Assembly (NCBI RefSeq): GCF_003987345.1
Contig: NZ_PIPP01000001.1
Coordinates: 620,001-684,000, forward strand
Origin: Aliidiomarina shirensis
GTDB taxonomy: Bacteria; Pseudomonadota; Gammaproteobacteria; Enterobacterales; Alteromonadaceae
DNA: 64,000 nucleotides
Direction of reading: 5' to 3'
Shown here piece by piece: positions 62,948 to 64,000 of this stretch (its first letter is position 1; the number at the start of each line of letters is the position of its first letter). The notes below the pieces were generated by a model, which was not told the origin of the DNA, did no database searches, and was given only the letters and a program-made list of their open reading frames with translations. The position numbers and the translations under genes are program-made.

Positions 62948-63584
62948 GGAAAACTGCCTCTTCTGGTGCTTGTGAGCTGCTCATTTGGCTCTCTTGTTGG
63001 CTTTCTCGTTGACGCTGCTGCTCGCGAGCGAGCATCTGCAAGCCCTGTTGTTCTATCAGCGTGTAGGTAACTGCTGGAGTGCCCCACTGCGCTTGCAATA
63101 CCGCAGCAAAGCGTTGCGCCCGAGGGGGCCAGCCCGTTTTTGCTCGGTAAAGCGCCTTTCCCACTACCGCAGCAGCAAACTCGAGCCGATTGGGTGGCTC
63201 TGCACCACTGAGATTATCCACACTAATCTCAAACTGAATACCTGCAGCTAAACTCAAATACCACTCAATAGCTTGCGGGTGTACTTCCGCTTGCTCAAAG
63301 CGCGCTTGTAATTCTGGCGAGCGGCCATCGGGGGCATACCAATAGCCGAAATCGGGCAAGTGCCGCCGCACTTTGCCGGCCAAACACCAATGCGCTATTT
63401 CATGTAACGCTGAACGAGCATAACCGTGCGCAAACACAACACGATTGAACGGGTGCTTGTTAGAGCTAGGCAAATACACAGGTTCGTGCTCGCCCGCGAG
63501 CAAAACAGTTTGCTCACTTTCTTGGAAGGTATTATTAAACAGGCGGATCAATTGATCCGCCTGCGCTTCAAGAATTATGGCCAT
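62934..63584 (-). CDS. epmC: Elongation factor P hydroxylase EpmC
   Basis: 216 residues. EPVYLPSSNKHPFNRVVFAHGYARSALHEIAHWCLAGKVRR, DFGYWYAPDGRS and EVHPQAIEWYLSLA are EpmC (YfcM) signatures. It hydroxylates the beta-lysyl-modified Lys of EF-P. The C-terminal 30 residues are Gln/Ser-rich and not conserved. EpmA/EpmB are not in the window. Confidence 0.88.
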   Translation of the reverse strand: MAIILEAQADQLIRLFNNTFQESEQTVLLAGEHEPVYLPSSNKHPFNRVVFAHGYARSALHEIAHWCLAGKVRRHLPDFGYWYAPDGRSPELQARFEQAEVHPQAIEWYLSLAAGIQFEISVDNLSGAEPPNRLEFAAAVVGKALYRAKTGWPPRAQRFAAVLQAQWGTPAVTYTLIEQQGLQMLAREQQRQRESQQESQMSSSQAPEEAVFHVSV

Positions 63585-63599
63585 ACTCAGCTATAAAAC

Positions 63600-64000
63600 C
63601 TATTCGTAATGTTGATACTCCAAGCCTTCAACCCACCATTCCGGTGCTTCTTCACCTTTCAGGTAGTAATCAAAGAATTCAAGCATTTTCAACGTGTAAT
63701 CAATCTTGTTGGCATAACGCTGCAAGTGGTGCGGTTCACCTTCGTATTGCAACATAACTACCGGTTTATCTAAACGGCGCAGGGCAAGATAATACTCGAT
63801 TCCCTGCTCCCATGGAACGGCCTCATCTTTATCACCAAACTGAATTAACATCGGCGTATTAATTTTATCCGCCACAAATACCGGTGAGTTCTTCAAGTAT
63901 GGTTCTAGATTATCATACATACTATCACCAATACGGCTTTGCCCAGTTTCGTATTGGAATTGGCGAGCTAAACCTGATCCCCAACGAATACCGCTGTATG
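63600..64000 (-). CDS. S9 family (prolyl-oligopeptidase-like) peptidase, C-terminal part
   Basis: The frame stays open past the internal ATG at 63920 to the window edge: YSGIRWGSGLARQFQYE..., then GDSMYDNL. It contains catalytic-acid LIQFGDKDEAVPWEQG and catalytic His in YEGEPHHLQRYANK, the C-terminal catalytic half of S9 peptidases. The nucleophile Ser region lies outside the window. Its stop is 16 bp from epmC, so the two are probably co-transcribed. Confidence 0.85.
   Translation of the reverse strand, partial: YSGIRWGSGLARQFQYETGQSRIGDSMYDNLEPYLKNSPVFVADKINTPMLIQFGDKDEAVPWEQGIEYYLALRRLDKPVVMLQYEGEPHHLQRYANKIDYTLKMLEFFDYYLKGEEAPEWWVEGLEYQHYE

Noticed and set aside
1-64000. tRNA, rRNA or riboswitch genes
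   Set aside because: No cloverleaf, rRNA or known riboswitch core was noticed by eye; a covariance search was not possible.

Overview
The window reads as a chromosomal segment of a marine-type gammaproteobacterium. Gene content (liu leucine-degradation cluster, ETF-QO, ProS, EpmC, TrmO, ArfB, an H-NS-type protein, a prolyl-oligopeptidase-like peptidase) and moderate GC suggest Alteromonadales, perhaps Idiomarinaceae. That placement is inferred from content alone.

Positions 1-6.8 kb hold mostly minus-strand accessory genes: a DUF899 fragment, a LysR regulator divergent from an SDR oxidoreductase, a VOC protein, a membrane protein with a channel-like pore loop, and a glutamate-synthase-like flavoprotein fused to two CDGSH iron-sulfur motifs.

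Positions about 6.8-38.7 kb are a large integron gene-cassette array. More than 40 genes, nearly all on the minus strand, are separated by attC-type recombination sites. On the plus strand these start with YYTAACGCC-like ends and finish with GTTAGGC/GTTATRY-like ends, with palindromic middles. Stop codons often lie inside the flanking attC. In five cassettes the reading frame runs into the attC, which then encodes the C-terminal tail. No integron integrase gene is present at the attI-proximal (right) end or elsewhere in the window, so the array behaves as a CALIN (attC cluster lacking an integrase) as far as can be seen. Cassette products fall into three groups: many small membrane or secreted proteins of unknown role (including YcxB/PH-like and DoxX proteins); enzymes (FosA-type fosfomycin thiol-transferase, alpha/beta hydrolase, amidohydrolase plus GFA protein, SpoU methyltransferase); and a set with defence or toxin folds (two TIR/SEFIR proteins, a PIN-like nuclease, a GIY-YIG protein, HEPN-type Rx4H proteins, a DUF4238 protein and a 1179-residue protein with a restriction-like N-terminus). 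Decay is visible: a MipA/OmpV pseudogene on the opposite strand, a truncated attC, adjacent attC sites with no gene, and a gene split at an A-AAA-AAC slippery site.

Positions 38.7-41.6 kb carry small lipoprotein and membrane genes, arfB and a 36-residue membrane peptide gene. Positions 41.7-52.0 kb hold a complete leucine/isovalerate route: thiolase, then the divergent MerR regulator LiuR and liuABDCE-type genes, then acetoacetyl-CoA synthetase. The enzymes take isovaleryl-CoA to acetyl-CoA and acetoacetate, which is then activated and cleaved. A perfect 16-bp palindrome sits between thiolase and liuR. A GGDEF-EAL protein and ETF-QO (the electron exit for LiuA via ETF) follow. Positions 56.6-64 kb hold housekeeping genes: H-NS-like protein, DUF4097-like protein, TrmO, ProS, Gpt, a 2Fe-2S ferredoxin, an ATP-NAD kinase-like protein, EpmC and a partial S9 peptidase. 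Several intrinsic terminators separate convergent units.
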